DNA from: DATFDN01 sp035685165
GTDB taxonomy: Bacteria > Pseudomonadota > Alphaproteobacteria > Acetobacterales > Acetobacteraceae
Assembly (NCBI GenBank): GCA_035685165.1
Contig: DASRBI010000009.1
Span: 221,617 to 285,616 of the forward strand
Length of the DNA stretch: 64,000 bases
Direction of reading: 5' to 3'
In this document: in pieces, positions 1 through 8,853 of the stretch
Numbering within the stretch: position 1 is the stretch's first letter
Layout of the letters: each line of letters starts with the position of its first letter
Translations under genes and position numbers: made by a program
Notes under the pieces: model-generated
What the model was told of the DNA's origin: nothing
The model's database searches: none
Seen by the model: only the letters and a program-made list of their open reading frames with translations

Positions 1-62
1 ATCGCCGCCGCCGGAGCCGCCGCCGCGGCCAGCAGGGCCGCAACAACGCATTGTGCCCGCAC
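1..62 (-). CDS. Secreted protein, N-terminal fragment (runs off the window)
   Basis: Only the first 20 or so codons are present. A GTG start at 60-62 lies 5 nt after a GGGAGG-type ribosome site on the minus strand. The fragment begins MRAQCVVAALLAAAAAPAAA, a short basic n-region followed by a long alanine/leucine core ending in A-x-A, which is a typical Sec signal peptide. The mature part lies outside the window, so the function cannot be given. An overlapping ATG two bases upstream is in another frame and gives an arginine-rich product, so I prefer GTG. Confidence 0.5.
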   Translation of the reverse strand, partial: MRAQCVVAALLAAAAAPAAA

Positions 63-273
63 ATCACCCTCCCTGGTTTTTTCTCGCCGATCTTAGACCG
101 GGAGTCGAAGGCGAACGAGTCGGAACCCGGGTTATGATGCGGGCGATGCTGCCGCGACAACGCGATCGCATTGGACCCTGCCGCCGCACAATGCCCCGTG
201 ATGGCGCCGCCCCCGGTTGCGGTGCGGATGCTTCGGCCCCATTTTTTCGGGGTTCGAATGAGGTGGTTCGCCG

Positions 274-972
274 ATGGGGGTGACTGCGCCGCTTCAGACC
301 GACGAACGGACACGGGCAGGGACGGCGGAGGCGCTCGCAGCCGCAGGGCGGCGGCCATCGCCGACGCCGACGCCCGGCCGCATTCCGCTTGGTGAGCGGA
401 TATTGGGAAGCGTCATCTGCGGCGTCGATGTGGTGCTCCGCCGCTGGTACGGGGTGCGCGAGTTTACCTCCGACCCGGGCTGCCTGTTCCGGCTCGCCCG
501 CGCTCCCGCCCCGCACGAGGTCCGGCTGTCGGACGGCACCGTGATCGCCCCCGGGGAGGAGGTGCTGATCCTGCATATCTGGAACGAGCAGGTGCCGCGC
601 TTCCGCTTCCCCTCGGGTCCCGATCTCATGTGGGCGCTCGACGTGCGCTCGCGGTTGCTTCGCTCGTTCCGCCTGCTGGCCCGCCATCTGGCCGAGGAGT
701 CCGACACCCAGCACATCCGCGCCATCCACGGCTGCGTGGCGTTCGGCAGCCGGCGCCGCCGCTGGCAGCTCCGCCGCGCCGCGGCGCGGTTCGGCTTCGA
801 CCTGATCGACGACGCGGAGCGTCCGAAGGGACTGCACGAGCGCGGCGAAGACGTGCTGATCTGGGTGTTCACCCGCGCTTTCAATCCGGCGGCGCTGCGC
901 CGCCAGCCGCTGTGGCGGGACCGCACCGAGCTTTGGATTTCGCGGGCGGAGCTCCTGCGCCGCTATCTCTGA
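274..972 (+). CDS. YkoP-like hypothetical protein
   Basis: A 232-residue protein without a signal peptide or clear membrane span. The middle (about 45-225) resembles the YkoP-like domain: it has the segment from the ICGVDVVLRRWYGVREF region, a GEEVLILHIWNEQ strand-like stretch and a C-terminal WRDRTELWISRAELLRR segment. The biochemical role of this family is not established; such domains occur alone or beside polysaccharide deacetylases. The first 40 residues are Pro/Ala/Arg-rich and probably disordered. The ATG at 274 follows a GAGGTGG ribosome site about 10 nt upstream, which supports this start. The AI-2E family gene follows after 49 bp. Confidence 0.6.
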   Translation: MGVTAPLQTDERTRAGTAEALAAAGRRPSPTPTPGRIPLGERILGSVICGVDVVLRRWYGVREFTSDPGCLFRLARAPAPHEVRLSDGTVIAPGEEVLILHIWNEQVPRFRFPSGPDLMWALDVRSRLLRSFRLLARHLAEESDTQHIRAIHGCVAFGSRRRRWQLRRAAARFGFDLIDDAERPKGLHERGEDVLIWVFTRAFNPAALRRQPLWRDRTELWISRAELLRRYL

Positions 973-1021
973 GAGATCGGGGGCGGAACCATTTGCCGGC
1001 GCCCGCGCTCCGGTTCGCGCG

Positions 1022-2125
1022 ATGACCGCCCCCCACCCCGCCCCACCGCGCCGCGCCCGCGTCGGCGGATGGCCGATCACCATCGTCGGCCTGATTCTCG
1101 TCCTGCTCGTTTATGAGCTGCGCTACACGCTCATTCCGTTCGTGTTCGCCGCCGTGATCGGCTTCGTGCTCGATCCGGTGGTGCGCTGGTGCGCGCGGCG
1201 CTGCGGCGGGCGGCGCTGGCCGGCGGCGACGGTGCTCAGCCTGTTGATCCTGCTGCTGGTTGTCGGCGGCGCCATGTGGGTGGCGCAGCAATCAGTGGCG
1301 GAGATCACGCAAGCGGCCGACAAGCTGCCCGAGATGCTGCGCCGGGCCGTGCAGGCCCTCGCCGGGCCGCGGGGCCTGACGCTCTTCGGCGCTCACTACA
1401 CGCCCCAGCAGATCACCGCGATGGCGTTGAGCGCCGCGACCAACCTGATCGGCGGGGCGGAGGTGCTGTTTGCCGTGCGGTTCGGCATCGGAGTCCTGGC
1501 GGCGGCGGTGCTGACGCTGGTCCTGATTCCCTATTTCCTGGTTTCCGGGCCACGCATCGCCGAGGGCGTGATCTGGCTGGTGCCGCCCGAGCGCCGACGC
1601 GGGATCGAGGAGATGCTGCCGGTGCTGGTGCCGGTGCTGCGCCGCTACGTGGTCGGCCTGTTCTGCGTCGTCACCTACGCCGCTTTGCTCGCCTATATCG
1701 GCCTCGGGCCGCTGTTCCATGTGCCGGGCGCGCCGCTCTTGTCGCTGATCGTGGGCTTCCTGGAGCTGATCCCGGTGATCGGCCCCATCCTGTCGCTCAC
1801 CCTGATCGGACTCGCCGCCATCTCAAAGGGCGGGTTCGTCGCCATTTTCCTGATGGCTTACGCGCTCGCCGTGCGGCTTTCGATCGACAATCTGTTTGGC
1901 CCTCTGACACTCGGCAAATCCGCGCGCGTGCATCCGATCGTGGTGATCTTCGCCTTCGTCGTCGGTGCGTTCCTGTTCGGGGTCATCGGTCTGCTGCTCG
2001 CCGTCCCGGTGGCGGCGAGCATCCGCATCATCCTGCAGCACTATTATGCCGAGCCGATCGCACCGAGCGGCGTCGCCGACTGGCCGGCGCCGCGCCTTGA
2101 CAACGAAGCCGGACGTTCGCGATGA
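1022..2125 (+). CDS. AI-2E family transporter (PerM/YdiK-like permease)
   Basis: A 367-residue membrane protein with about eight hydrophobic segments, in the usual arrangement for the family: two N-terminal helices, a long soluble/amphipathic stretch (about 100-150), then several C-terminal helices. The segment GFLELIPVIGPILS near residue 240 is the conserved signature, followed by the SIDNLFGPLTLGKSARVHP loop. Family members are inner-membrane proteins; only a few are shown to export AI-2 or act as Na+/H+ antiporters, so the substrate is unknown. It lies 49 bp after the YkoP-like gene and its stop is 6 bp before the next start, so the three genes are probably co-transcribed. Confidence 0.85.
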   Translation: MTAPHPAPPRRARVGGWPITIVGLILVLLVYELRYTLIPFVFAAVIGFVLDPVVRWCARRCGGRRWPAATVLSLLILLLVVGGAMWVAQQSVAEITQAADKLPEMLRRAVQALAGPRGLTLFGAHYTPQQITAMALSAATNLIGGAEVLFAVRFGIGVLAAAVLTLVLIPYFLVSGPRIAEGVIWLVPPERRRGIEEMLPVLVPVLRRYVVGLFCVVTYAALLAYIGLGPLFHVPGAPLLSLIVGFLELIPVIGPILSLTLIGLAAISKGGFVAIFLMAYALAVRLSIDNLFGPLTLGKSARVHPIVVIFAFVVGAFLFGVIGLLLAVPVAASIRIILQHYYAEPIAPSGVADWPAPRLDNEAGRSR

Positions 2126-2131
2126 CCGGGA

Positions 2132-3496
2132 ATGACCCGCCAGATACGCCTCAACGCCTTCGACATGAACTGCGTGGTCCATCAGTCTCCCGGACTGTGG
2201 ACCCATCCGCGCGACCGGGCGGACACGTATAACACGCTCGGCTATTGGACCGACCTCGCGCGCATGCTCGAGCGCGGCAAGTTCGACGCGGTGTTCCTCG
2301 CCGACGTGCTCGGCATCTACGACGTCTATCGCGGCGGCCCCGAGACCGCGCTCGCGGGCGCGGTGCAGGTGCCGGTGAACGACCCGACGATGCTGGTGCC
2401 GGCAATGGCCGCCGTGACCGAGCACCTCGGCTTCGGCGTCACCTGCACGCTCTCCTACGAGCACCCTTATCCGTTCGCGCGGCGGATGAGCACGCTCGAC
2501 CATCTGACGAACGGGCGGATCGGCTGGAACATCGTTACCGGCTATCTGAACAGCGCCGCCAAGGGCGTCGGCATGGCGCGCCAGCAGGGCCACGACACGC
2601 GCTACGAGATCGCCGACGACTACATGCAAGTTGTTTACAAGCTATGGGAGGGAAGCTGGGAGGATGGTGCGGTGCTGCGCGACCGCGCCGCGGGCCGCTT
2701 CGCCGCTCCGGCGCGGATTCACCGCATCGAACATGACGGGCCATATTTCCGGCTTTCGGCAATTCATCTCTGTGAACCGTCGCCGCAGCGCACGCCGGTG
2801 CTGTATCAGGCGGGCGCCTCCACGCGCGGGCGGCAGTTCGCCGCCGAACACGCCGAGTGCGTGTTCATCAACGGCCCGAGCAAGCGAGTGATTGCGCCGA
2901 TCGTCGCTGACATTCGCCGCCGTGCCGCCGAGGCCGGACGCGATCCCGCCGAGATCCTGATCTTCACCATGTTCACGGTCATCACCGACACCACCGCGGC
3001 GCGCGCGCAAAGCAAGTACGAGGATTATCTGAGCTATGTCAGCACCGAGGGGGCGCTCGCGCTGATGTCGGGCTGGACCGGCGTTGATTTCTCGCAGCTG
3101 CCGCCCGACGAGCCGGTGCGCTTCAACGAGCGCGATGCGATGACCTCCGCCTTGGAGGCGTTCACCGTGGCCGATCCCACCCGCACCTGGACCCCGCGCG
3201 AGATCGCCCACCACGCCGCCATCGGCGGGCGGAGCCCGGTGGTAGTGGGCGATCCGAAGCACGTGGCCGACGAGCTTCAGGCGTGGGTCGCGGAGACCGA
3301 CGTGGACGGCTTCAATCTTGCCTATGCGGTGACGCCGGAAACGTTCGTCGATTTCGTCGACCTGATCGTGCCCGAGTTGCAGCGGCGCGGCGCTTTCAAG
3401 ACGGAATACGCGCCGGGGACGTTGCGCGAGAAGCTGTACGGGCCGGGCCGGGCGCGGCTGCCGGGGACGCATCCGGCGGCGAAGGTGCGGGTGTGA
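2132..3496 (+). CDS. NtaA/SnaA/DszA-type FMN-dependent monooxygenase
   Basis: A 454-residue luciferase-like (LLM class) flavin monooxygenase of the NtaA/SnaA/DmoA group, which oxidises organosulfur or aminopolycarboxylate compounds with FMNH2 from a separate reductase. The sequence shows the family start (residues 1-15), the YWTDLARMLERGKFD segment, SYEHPYPFARRMSTLDHLTNGR, the GRIGWNIVTGY motif, and the QAGAS flavin-site stretch near 227. The length is typical. No flavin reductase or ABC importer is adjacent, so the substrate cannot be assigned. The start is chosen because ATG 2132 follows the preceding stop directly and gives the family N-terminus. Confidence 0.85.
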   Translation: MTRQIRLNAFDMNCVVHQSPGLWTHPRDRADTYNTLGYWTDLARMLERGKFDAVFLADVLGIYDVYRGGPETALAGAVQVPVNDPTMLVPAMAAVTEHLGFGVTCTLSYEHPYPFARRMSTLDHLTNGRIGWNIVTGYLNSAAKGVGMARQQGHDTRYEIADDYMQVVYKLWEGSWEDGAVLRDRAAGRFAAPARIHRIEHDGPYFRLSAIHLCEPSPQRTPVLYQAGASTRGRQFAAEHAECVFINGPSKRVIAPIVADIRRRAAEAGRDPAEILIFTMFTVITDTTAARAQSKYEDYLSYVSTEGALALMSGWTGVDFSQLPPDEPVRFNERDAMTSALEAFTVADPTRTWTPREIAHHAAIGGRSPVVVGDPKHVADELQAWVAETDVDGFNLAYAVTPETFVDFVDLIVPELQRRGAFKTEYAPGTLREKLYGPGRARLPGTHPAAKVRV

Positions 3497-3546
3497 ACCG
3501 TCGGGGAACATCGCGCTCGTCGTTCGTTCAAGCGGAGGCACCGGCC

Positions 3547-3627
3547 TGCCCGCCGGGGGACTCGAACCCCCACGCCGTCGGCCGCGGATTTTAAGTCCGC
3601 TGCGTCTGCCAATTCCGCCAGGCGGGC
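3547..3627 (-). tRNA. tRNA-Leu (anticodon UAA)
   Basis: The minus strand folds into a full cloverleaf. The 7-bp acceptor stem is GCCCGCC/GGCGGGC, the D arm is followed by anticodon stem GCGGA/TCCGC with loop CTTAAAA (anticodon TAA), then come a long class II variable arm and a T arm GGGGG-TTCGAGT-CCCCC. The discriminator is A, as in leucine tRNAs. CCA is not encoded. It lies between the monooxygenase stop and a GST remnant. Confidence 0.95.
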
Positions 3628-3734
3628 CTCGCGCGCCTGCTTGCGGCAAAGCCGGGGGGCAAGTCCAGCGCCCACGCCATGGCGGCCCGGCCCGCCAGCC
3701 GCTGGCCTCGCCGGGCTGGGAAACGGAGGACGCC

Positions 3735-3893
3735 ATGATCACGGTCTTCGGCACGCCGCTCAGCCGGGCGCCGCGTGTCATCTGGATGCTGGAGGAAATG
3801 GGCCTGCCCGACGAGGTGCGCCTGGGGCGCGCAGCTCGCGCAGAGCATCTTCGTCACTCGCTGCCGCCGATGGCGCACGCGCGGCCGCTGTAG
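3735..3893 (+). pseudogene. Glutathione S-transferase remnant (N-terminal fragment)
   Basis: A 52-codon frame with a good ribosome site (CGGAGGA, 4 bp before the ATG). Its first 30 residues begin MITVFGTPLSRAPRVIWMLE and continue with EMGLPDEVR. This matches the thioredoxin-like start of glutathione S-transferases, with the S-x-R-x-x-x-x-W-x-LEE-x-GL pattern. After that the sequence no longer looks like a GST and stops at 3893, one base before the stop of the oppositely oriented dehydrogenase. The remaining 170 or so residues of a normal GST are absent in all frames. I read it as a truncated gene; expression as a short peptide is possible but unlikely to be functional. Confidence 0.6.
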
Positions 3894-4808
3894 TCAGCCC
3901 GCCCCAGCCAGCCCGCGCGCGATATCGAGCGCCATCCGCAGCAGCTTCTCGCTCGATTCCGGCGTGCGGAATGCGCTGTGGGCGGACAAGGTGACGTTCT
4001 CCAGCCGCGTCAGTTCGTGATCGGCCGGCAACGGCTCGGTCGCGAACACGTCGAGCGCCGCGTGGCGCAGCCGGCCCGCGCGCAGTGCGGCGATCATCGC
4101 CGCCTCGTCCACCAGCGCGCCGCGCGCGGTGTTCACCAAAATGGCGCCCGGCTTCATCCGCGCGATCCTCTCAGCCGACAGAAAGCCGCGCGTCTCGTCG
4201 TTCAGCAGCAAATGGAGCGACAGCACATCGGCCTCCGCCAGCACGCGCTCCAGCGGCGCGAACTCAACCCCCGGCGCATGGCGGTGGCTGCGGTTCCAGG
4301 CCAGCACACGCATCCCCGCCCCGCCCGCGAGCCGCGCCATCTCCGCGCCGATCCCGCCATAGCCAATCAGCCCGAGCGTCTTGCCGGTGAGCTGCGGGCC
4401 CTCGGTGCGGATCCACTCGCCCGCCCGCATCCCCCGGTCCATCAGCGCGATATTTCGCGCCGCCGCCCACATCAGCGCGAAGCTGTGCTCGGCGACAGCC
4501 GTGTCGCCGTAGCCCTTGATGATGTGGACCTTGATCCCGAGCGTCTCCAGCTCCTCGGGATGCATGTAGCTGCGCGCCCCGGTGCCGAGGAAAATAATGT
4601 GGCGCAGGCCCGTGCAGGCGCGCATCACCTCGGTCGGCATGCGGCTGTGGTCGTCCAGCACGAAATCGTAGCCGGCGAGCAGGCGGGGCAAATCCTCGGG
4701 CGGGATTTCGTCCTGCTCGTTCACATCGACCGGCGGATCGCCGGGCCGCGCCACGCGGCGATAGACGTCGGCCAGATCGTCAACCGCATCCAGGAACAAG
4801 CCGCGCAT
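3894..4808 (-). CDS. D-2-hydroxyacid dehydrogenase, NAD(P)-dependent
   Basis: A 304-residue member of the D-isomer-specific 2-hydroxyacid dehydrogenase family (phosphoglycerate dehydrogenase/hydroxypyruvate reductase type). The nucleotide-binding motif is GLIGYGGIGAEMARLAGGAG. The catalytic Arg lies in NTARGALVDE, the Glu in DVFATEPLP and the His in the LSAHSAFRTPES loop. Family members reduce 2-oxoacids or oxidise D-2-hydroxyacids in the cytoplasm; the substrate is not readable here. The start at 4808 is preferred over an ATG at 4835 because GGAGGG lies just upstream of it and the protein then begins with the usual first strand. The nearby genes do not suggest a pathway. Confidence 0.85.
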   Translation of the reverse strand: MRGLFLDAVDDLADVYRRVARPGDPPVDVNEQDEIPPEDLPRLLAGYDFVLDDHSRMPTEVMRACTGLRHIIFLGTGARSYMHPEELETLGIKVHIIKGYGDTAVAEHSFALMWAAARNIALMDRGMRAGEWIRTEGPQLTGKTLGLIGYGGIGAEMARLAGGAGMRVLAWNRSHRHAPGVEFAPLERVLAEADVLSLHLLLNDETRGFLSAERIARMKPGAILVNTARGALVDEAAMIAALRAGRLRHAALDVFATEPLPADHELTRLENVTLSAHSAFRTPESSEKLLRMALDIARGLAGAG

Positions 4809-4965
4809 GTCCGCCCTCCGCTGCCTCGGCTCCATGCTGCCCGGTTGAGCTTGGGGAGGACAATGTCTGCCGCCGCCGTACGCCCCGATCTCGCTTTAGC
4901 GGACGGGCATTGCGAAATGCCCGCGCGAGAGAGCTGCCCTGAGGTGCGCCTGTCGAGGAGGGGAC

Positions 4966-5172
4966 GTGACGGTCGGGATCGGGCTGCCCGACGGGCGGAT
5001 GGCACTTGTCACGAGCCCGGCCCTGCTCGCCGAGCTTGCCGAGGTGATGCGCCGACCGAAATTCGGATCCGTTCTGGCCCGCTCGCATAGCCATCCGGAG
5101 CAGATTCGGGAGGAACTGTTTGCTCGATGGCTGCAGCGGTGCGTTAAACCGCGCTTCAACGCCGAGCCATAA
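4966..5172 (+). pseudogene. PIN-domain toxin remnant
   Basis: A 68-codon frame with GTG start and a strong GAGGAGGGG ribosome site. Residues 13-43 contain LVTSPALLAELAEVMRRPKF, the hallmark central segment of the PIN-family toxins of the VapC-related toxin-antitoxin group. The N-terminal LDTNV strand carrying the first catalytic Asp and the C-terminal acidic half are both missing, so it cannot be an active nuclease. The frame drifts after about residue 50. No antitoxin is recognisable next to it. Together with the GST remnant it marks 3.7-5.2 kb as a decayed spot beside the tRNA. Confidence 0.55.
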
Positions 5173-5192
5173 GTCTCTAGCAAAGCACCGCA

Positions 5193-7013
5193 ATGCCGCG
5201 CCTTTCCACCGCGCCCGCCGAGTCGCCCGCGCCTGCCCTGGCGGGGGGGCGTGCGAAGTTGCCCGCGCGGCGGACGCGCCTTCTCTGGCGTCTGCTGCGC
5301 TGGGCGCTCCTCGCGGCCATCTGGGGCGGGGTCGCGCTCGCCGCCCTCGTGCTCTGGCTCGCGCGCGACATCCCACGCCCCGAGACCGCCCAGGAGGCGG
5401 TGCGGCGTCCGAGCCTGACCTTGGAGGATTCCGCGGGCCAGGTGCTCGCCACCTATGGCGACGTGGTTGGCACGCCGGTGCGGTTGCGCGATCTGCCGGC
5501 CTATGTGCCGGAGGCGGCGGTCGCGGTGGAGGACCGGCGGTTCTGGTACGAGTTCGGCATCGACCCGATCGGCCTCGCCCGCGCCACGCTCACCAACCTG
5601 ATCCACGGCCACATCGTGCAGGGCGGTTCGACCATCACCCAGCAGGTCGCCAAGAACCTGTTTCTCTCGAACGCGCGCACGCTGCGGCGCAAGGCCCAGG
5701 AGCTGATCCTGACCTTCTGGCTGGCGCGGCACTTCACGCACCGGGAGATCCTCGAAATCTGGCTCAACCGCGTCTATTTCGGTTCCGGGGCGTACGGCAT
5801 CGACGCCGCCGCGCGGCTCTATTTCGGCGTGCCCGCGCGGCGGCTATCGCTTGCCCAGGCCGCCGTGCTGGCCGGCCTGCCGCGCGCCCCCTCGCGCTTC
5901 AACCCCCGCACCGATCCGCAAGCCGCCGCCGCGCGCGGACGGCAGGTGCTGGCGGCGATGGTCGCGGCGGGCGACATCACCGAGGCGCAGGCCGAGGCGG
6001 CCGGGCGCGCCATGTCCTTCCCCGGCCGCGCGGGCGAGGGCGGCTGGTTTTCCGACTGGGCGGCGGCGCGCGGCGAGGCGTTGCTGCCGCCCGACAAGGA
6101 CGCGGTGCTGCGAACCACGCTCGACCGCCGCACCCAGGCCATCGCGGGCCACGCACTCACTGCCATGCTCGACGGCGCGGGCGCGGCGCACGGCGTGTCG
6201 CAGGGCGCGGTGGTGGTGCTGGACGCTGAGACCGGGGCGGTGCGGGCGATGATTGGCGGACGCGACTATGCGGACTCGCCCTACAACCGCGCGACACTCG
6301 CCCGCCGCCAGCCCGGCTCGGCGTTCAAGCCGTTCGTCTGGCTCGCTGCGCTGGAAAAGGGCGTGCGCCCGGAGGATCGCGTGGAGGACGCGCCGATCCG
6401 GCTCGGCAACTGGAGCCCGCAGGATTTCGAGCACCGCTATCTCGGCGAGATCACGGTCGAGCAGGCGCTCGCGCAATCGATCAACACCGCCGCGGTGCGC
6501 CTGCTCCTCCGCGCCGGCGGGCCGCGTGCGGTGGCCGCCGTGGCGCACCGGCTCGGGATCGAGGACAAGCTGCCCGACGATGCCTCGCTCGCGCTCGGCA
6601 CCGGCACGGTCGGGCTGCTGGAGCTGACCGCCGCCTACGCCCCGTTCTGCAATGGCGGCCGGCGGGTGAGCCCGTTCGCCATCGCCTCGGTGAACGTCGG
6701 CGGCCGCACCGCGCCGGCGCCGATCGAGCCGCCGGCTCAGGTGGTCGACCCGGCGCTCGCCGCCGAGATGCGGCAGATGCTGGAGGCGGTGGTGACGACC
6801 GGCACCGGCCGCCCCGCCGCGCTGCCCGGCCGCACGGTCGCGGGCAAGACCGGCACCACGTCGGACTACCGCGATGCATGGTTCGTCGGCTGCACCGGGG
6901 GGCGCCTGATCGGCGTATGGATGGGCAACGACGACGACACGCCGATGAAGGATGTGCTCGGCGGCACGCTGCCCGCACGGCTATTTCACGACATCGCCGC
7001 CGAGCTGCGCTGA
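5193..7013 (+). CDS. Class A penicillin-binding protein (bifunctional transglycosylase/transpeptidase)
   Basis: A 606-residue bifunctional peptidoglycan synthase. It has a basic cytoplasmic start and one membrane anchor at about 34-57. The GT51 glycosyltransferase domain (about 75-260) contains the catalytic Glu113 in EDRRFW, then GGSTITQQVAKN and KAQELILT. The transpeptidase domain (about 320-600) has Ser376 in SAFK, the SIN motif at 429-431 and KTGT at 552. All catalytic motifs are intact. It polymerises lipid II and cross-links peptides in the periplasm. It is shorter than E. coli PBP1a and lacks the OB-fold insert, so it resembles the short alphaproteobacterial PBP1 forms. Confidence 0.9.
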   Translation: MPRLSTAPAESPAPALAGGRAKLPARRTRLLWRLLRWALLAAIWGGVALAALVLWLARDIPRPETAQEAVRRPSLTLEDSAGQVLATYGDVVGTPVRLRDLPAYVPEAAVAVEDRRFWYEFGIDPIGLARATLTNLIHGHIVQGGSTITQQVAKNLFLSNARTLRRKAQELILTFWLARHFTHREILEIWLNRVYFGSGAYGIDAAARLYFGVPARRLSLAQAAVLAGLPRAPSRFNPRTDPQAAAARGRQVLAAMVAAGDITEAQAEAAGRAMSFPGRAGEGGWFSDWAAARGEALLPPDKDAVLRTTLDRRTQAIAGHALTAMLDGAGAAHGVSQGAVVVLDAETGAVRAMIGGRDYADSPYNRATLARRQPGSAFKPFVWLAALEKGVRPEDRVEDAPIRLGNWSPQDFEHRYLGEITVEQALAQSINTAAVRLLLRAGGPRAVAAVAHRLGIEDKLPDDASLALGTGTVGLLELTAAYAPFCNGGRRVSPFAIASVNVGGRTAPAPIEPPAQVVDPALAAEMRQMLEAVVTTGTGRPAALPGRTVAGKTGTTSDYRDAWFVGCTGGRLIGVWMGNDDDTPMKDVLGGTLPARLFHDIAAELR

Positions 7014-7021
7014 ACGCGGGC

Positions 7022-8275
7022 TCAGGCAGGTCGTAGCCGCAGCAGCGGCACCAGCGCGAAGATCAGCGCTGTCGCCGCCGCCGACACCACGATCAGCGGC
7101 GGCAATTGCTCGGCGAACACCCGCTCATAGAGCAGCGAGCCGAGCGTATCCGACACCGGCCCGGCGAGGTTGATCACCGACATCAAGGCGGCGAAGGTGA
7201 AGCCTTCTGCGCCTTCCGGGCAATGTTCGGCGGCGAGCGTGAGCGTGGCGATGTTGGCGACCATGGCAGCGATCCCGGCGAACAGGTTCACCGCCACCGC
7301 GCTCGCCTCGTTCACCATGCCGAGGAACGCCAGCGTGCCCACCGTGCCGAGCGCAATGCTGACATTGAGCAAAGCGCGCGTGGAAAGCCCGCGCAACAAG
7401 TAGCGATGCAGCAGTGCCCCGCCGATCCAGCCTGCCGCCGAGATCGACGAAAGGAGCCCGATGAATCCTTGCGAGAAATGCAGCCGGTCGGTCATCGCAT
7501 AATAGAGCGGCGTGCCGAAGCCGGGGCTGAAGTAATAGAGAAACAGGAAGCCCGCGATGAGCCAGAGCGTGCGCGAGCGGAACGCGGCGATCACGCCGCT
7601 GAGCGCGTGGCGGAGTGCCGCGAGGTCGAGCGGGGCCGGTTCCTCGTCAACGAGCGTCAGACCGAAAAGCGCGAGCGCCGGCATCGACGCCGCAAGCAGC
7701 GCCGCCGCGCGCAACGCCGCCCGCGCCGGCAGCCACTCCACGAGCGCGCCCCCAAGCAAGGACGCGATCACCACGGCGACGTTGAACCACAGCCATTGCT
7801 GGCGCACGAACGCGGCCGTGGCGTCATGGCGGTGCCCGTTCTCCACCAACAGCGCGCCGCAGATCGTGCTCGCCGCCGCCAGCGCGACCGAGGTCACCAC
7901 CAGCACCGCGATCAGCACGCCGGGTGCCGCGATGCTCCCCGCCCAGAAATAGGCCGCCATCGCCGCGAGATTCGTGCCGAGCAGATAGGTACGGCGGCGA
8001 TAGCCGAGCACCGGCACGAAATCCGAGATCAACCCGTAAAGCGGCTTGATGACCCAGGGAATGTCGAGCACCGCCAGGTGCGCGCTCACCTGCAGCGGCG
8101 ACCAGCCCTCGCTTTCCTTGAGAAAATGGACGAGCGGCTGCCACACGACGCCGATCTTCGCCTGGCACGCGCCCTCGACGACGTAGGCGAGCGCAAAGAA
8201 CAGCATCAGCCGGCTGACCTGGCGGCGCTCCGCCTTGCTGTGGGAAACGGCGGCAGAGAGGGGGCGGTCGCTCAC
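7022..8275 (-). CDS. MFS transporter, folate/biopterin (BT1)-like
   Basis: A membrane protein of about 417 residues with roughly twelve hydrophobic segments. Features such as the KIGVVWQPLVHFLKE region, ALAYVVEG at the start of TM1, VIKPLYGLISDFVPVLGYRR between TM2 and TM3, and the GF.PLYYAMTDRL-type centre match the BT1/folate-biopterin branch of the major facilitator superfamily. The substrate is unverified. The frame is open further upstream, but a longer product would overlap the divergent CHRD gene, so I place the start at a GTG at 8273-8275; an internal ATG before TM1 is also possible. The gene converges on the penicillin-binding protein gene with 8 bp between stops. Confidence 0.75.
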   Translation of the reverse strand: MSDRPLSAAVSHSKAERRQVSRLMLFFALAYVVEGACQAKIGVVWQPLVHFLKESEGWSPLQVSAHLAVLDIPWVIKPLYGLISDFVPVLGYRRRTYLLGTNLAAMAAYFWAGSIAAPGVLIAVLVVTSVALAAASTICGALLVENGHRHDATAAFVRQQWLWFNVAVVIASLLGGALVEWLPARAALRAAALLAASMPALALFGLTLVDEEPAPLDLAALRHALSGVIAAFRSRTLWLIAGFLFLYYFSPGFGTPLYYAMTDRLHFSQGFIGLLSSISAAGWIGGALLHRYLLRGLSTRALLNVSIALGTVGTLAFLGMVNEASAVAVNLFAGIAAMVANIATLTLAAEHCPEGAEGFTFAALMSVINLAGPVSDTLGSLLYERVFAEQLPPLIVVSAAATALIFALVPLLRLRPA

Positions 8276-8397
8276 GCGCTGCCTCAAGCACGGCACGCGG
8301 ACGGTGGAAAGCGCCCCCGTGTCATTCGCCACTTCCGCGCGCGGCACGACCGGGTGCAGAATGGCCGTGCAGGCATCCCGCCGGCGAGGAGGGTGGA

Positions 8398-8853
8398 ATG
8401 AGCTTACCGGTTTCGCGTCGGGCCGTGCTGGGCACGGCCTGTCTCGCATGGGTCGCGGGTGCCGGCATCGCGCGGGCGGCGCCCCGCACCATCAAGCTGC
8501 CGCTCAGTGGCGACCAACAGGTGCCGCCGCTCAAGGTTGCGGGCACCGGCATGGCGACGATCACGTACGATCCCGATACGCGCGTCGTCTCGTGGTCGAT
8601 CACCTATAGCGGACTCACCAGCCCGGTCACGATGGCGCATTTCCACGGCCCCGCCCCACTCGGCAAAAATGGGCCGGTTGTCATTTGGCTGACCCACATG
8701 GGCAGCGCGGCGCCGAGCCCGATCACCGGAGAGACCACGCTGACGCCCGCGCAGGCCGAGCAGTTCGCCGCCGGGCTGTGGTACGTGAACGTCCACACGC
8801 AAGACAATCCGGCGGGCGAAATCCGCGGCCAGGTGGTGTGGCCGCGGGCGTAA
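8398..8853 (+). CDS. CHRD-domain secreted protein
   Basis: A 151-residue exported protein. The N-terminus MSLPVSRRAVLGTACLAWVA has a twin-arginine-like SRR motif, a hydrophobic core and an AxA site near residue 27. The mature part is one CHRD domain, with the typical LSGDQQVPP start, GTGMATITYD, MAHFHGPAP and the C-terminal WYVNVHTQDNPAGEIRGQV. CHRD domains are extracellular or periplasmic beta-sandwiches of unclear function. GGAGGG lies just before the ATG. The following HtrA-type gene overlaps its end by 16 bp, suggesting translational coupling. Confidence 0.85.
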   Translation: MSLPVSRRAVLGTACLAWVAGAGIARAAPRTIKLPLSGDQQVPPLKVAGTGMATITYDPDTRVVSWSITYSGLTSPVTMAHFHGPAPLGKNGPVVIWLTHMGSAAPSPITGETTLTPAQAEQFAAGLWYVNVHTQDNPAGEIRGQVVWPRA

